Assembly (NCBI GenBank): GCA_035523875.1
Contig: DATKPY010000027.1
Span: 54,271 to 118,270 of the forward strand
Reading direction: 5' to 3'
Length of the DNA: 64,000 nt
From: JASHUC01 sp035523875
GTDB taxonomy: Bacteria > Pseudomonadota > Gammaproteobacteria > Steroidobacterales > Steroidobacteraceae
Shown here: piece after piece, positions 62,904 to 64,000 of the stretch
Layout: every line of letters begins with the position of its first letter
How positions within the stretch are numbered: the first letter of the stretch is position 1
Position numbers and translations under genes: made by a program
Notes under the pieces: generated by a model
The model's input: only the letters and a program-made list of their open reading frames with translations
What the model was told of the DNA's origin: nothing
Databases searched by the model: none

Positions 62904-63917
62904 TCAGCCCGCGCGCGACCAGGCGAGGGTGGTGTCGAGCATGCGGTTCGAGAAACCCCACTCGTTGTCGTACCAGGCGCACGCCTTCACGAGGGTGCCA
63001 CCGATCACCTTCGTCAGGGTCGCATCGAAGATGGCCGAGTGCGGGTCGTGGTTGAAATCGACCGACACTAGCGGCTCCTCGTTGTAGGCGAGGATCCCTC
63101 GCATCGGACCCTGCGCGGCCTCCTTGAGGAATCCGTTGACCTCCTCGACCGAGGTCGTGCGCCGCGCGCTGAAGGAGAGGTCGACGAGCGAGACGTTGAT
63201 CGTCGGCACGCGGATCGCGAAGCCGTCGAGCAGTCCATTGAGCTCCGGGAGCACGAGCCCGACCGCGGCGGCGGCGCCGGTCTTGGTCGGTATCTGCGAC
63301 ATGGTTGCCGAGCGCGCCCGGCGCAGGTCCTTGTGGTACACGTCGGTCAGCACCTGATCGTTCGTGTACGAGTGAATCGTCGTCATCACCCCTGCCACGA
63401 TCCCGATCCGCTCATTCAGAACCTTCGCAACCGGCGCGAGGCAGTTGGTGGTGCACGAGGCGTTCGAGATCACCGTGTAGCCGGGGCGAAGCGAGCGCTC
63501 GTTGACGCCGAAGACGATCGTCGCGTCCACATCCTTCTCTCCTGGTGCGGAGATCACGACCTTACGCGCTCCGCCCGCGAGGTGCGCGCCCGCCTTCGCC
63601 TTGGAGGTGAAAAGCCCGGTGCACTCGAGCACGACGTCGACGCCGAGCTCGCCCCAGGGAAGCCGCGTTGGGTCGCGCTGAGCGAGTACGCGGATGCGGT
63701 CGCCGTTGACGACCATCGAGTCCCCATCGACGCGCACCTCGCCCGGGAAGCGGCCGTGCGCGGTATCGTGGCGCGTGAGATGCGCGTTGGTGTTCGCATC
63801 CCCGAGATCGTTGATCGCGACGATCGCGAGCTCGTGCGTGCGCCCGGCTTCATAGAGCGCGCGCAGGATGTTGCGGCCGATGCGCCCATACCCGTTGATG
63901 CCCACCTTGATCGCCAT
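62904..63917 (-). CDS. gap: Glyceraldehyde-3-phosphate dehydrogenase
   Basis: 337 residues from ATG 63917 (MAIKVGINGYGRIGRNILRA). NAD is indicated by INDLGD after strand 2; catalytic Cys155 (SNASCTTNC) and His182 (TTIHSYTND) are in place. Produces 1,3-bisphosphoglycerate for Pgk. The first gene of the glycolytic trio. Confidence 0.97.
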   Translation of the reverse strand: MAIKVGINGYGRIGRNILRALYEAGRTHELAIVAINDLGDANTNAHLTRHDTAHGRFPGEVRVDGDSMVVNGDRIRVLAQRDPTRLPWGELGVDVVLECTGLFTSKAKAGAHLAGGARKVVISAPGEKDVDATIVFGVNERSLRPGYTVISNASCTTNCLAPVAKVLNERIGIVAGVMTTIHSYTNDQVLTDVYHKDLRRARSATMSQIPTKTGAAAAVGLVLPELNGLLDGFAIRVPTINVSLVDLSFSARRTTSVEEVNGFLKEAAQGPMRGILAYNEEPLVSVDFNHDPHSAIFDATLTKVIGGTLVKACAWYDNEWGFSNRMLDTTLAWSRAG

Positions 63918-63953
63918 GCCAATACCCTTGTGCTGCCGAGAATGCGTGGCGGT

Positions 63954-63959
63954 ATTGTA
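63954..63959 (-). promoter_or_regulatory. -10 box of gap-pgk-pyk
   Basis: TACAAT on the minus strand, 36 bp before the gap start; AAGGG provides the ribosome site. No clear -35. The window ends 41 bp further upstream. Confidence 0.4.
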
Positions 63960-64000
63960 GCGAACTGCTGTGATCTCGCGGTGCTCGCTCATCCCCCCAG

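Overview
The window reads as chromosomal core sequence of a high-GC gammaproteobacterium. The order pilA-pilB-pilC-pilD-coaE-zapD-yacG, then mutT-secA-(M23)-dciA-lpxC-ftsZ-ftsA-ftsQ-mur genes-mraZ-rnpB-rsmI-lpoA-yraN-sspB-sspA-petCBA, then murA-ibaG-kdsD-kdsC-lptCAB-rpoN-hpf-rapZ closely follows the order known from Pseudomonas. Some blocks are missing (mla, ptsN, ddl, rpsI/rplM) and pgl-zwf-gnd, proS, a patatin and gap-pgk-pyk are present. I place it among deep gammaproteobacterial lineages (Xanthomonadales/Nevskiales-like) but cannot name a genus. Genes are packed tightly. The only gaps above about 150 bp hold promoters, hairpins or the RNase P RNA. I saw no tRNA, rRNA, CRISPR array, insertion sequence or prophage.

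Layout. 1-7109 (+): accessory envelope module of a truncated polytopic membrane protein, two tandem paralogous 631-residue membrane proteins, a GtrA-like protein and a UDP-galactopyranose-mutase-like FAD oxidoreductase. 7249-11927 (+): type IV pilus genes pilA (with a textbook sigma-54 promoter), pilB, pilC, pilD. 11960-13685 (+): coaE, zapD, yacG. 13692-18419 (-): small conserved protein, mutT, secA, M23 peptidase. 18511-18950: dciA convergent with lpxC across a perfect 34-bp inverted repeat. 18928-37235 (-): lpxC and the complete dcw cell-wall/division cluster, headed by mraZ with three MraZ boxes and a sigma-70 promoter. 37413-41010: rnpB, rsmI and divergent lpoA-yraN. 41018-44988 (-): sspA-sspB and the cytochrome bc1 operon. 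45042-49399: degS-type protease, pgl, zwf, gnd. 49457-51019 (-): murA, ibaG. 51050-57352 (+): Kdo synthesis, LPS export, rpoN, hpf, rapZ. 57346-63959 (-): archaeal/eukaryotic-type prolyl-tRNA synthetase, patatin phospholipase, pyruvate kinase, phosphoglycerate kinase, GAPDH.

The genes cooperate around the envelope. MurA-F, MraY and MurG make lipid II. FtsW/I/Q/L/A/Z and ZapD build the septum. LpxC, KdsC/D and LptABC make and export LPS. LpoA and the M23 peptidase act on peptidoglycan. SecA and PilBCD move proteins out. RpoN, encoded here, is the likely sigma factor for pilA. RapZ normally links envelope precursor sensing to amino-sugar supply.

Most noteworthy: two perfect inverted repeats, each with exactly a 20-nt loop and each starting inside the 3' coding end of an envelope gene (lpxC, murA). 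The first gives LpxC and DciA the same C-terminal hexapeptide. Other points are the tandem twin membrane proteins in a possible glycan module beside pilA, the unusual ProRS type, and the loss of ptsN between hpf and rapZ.
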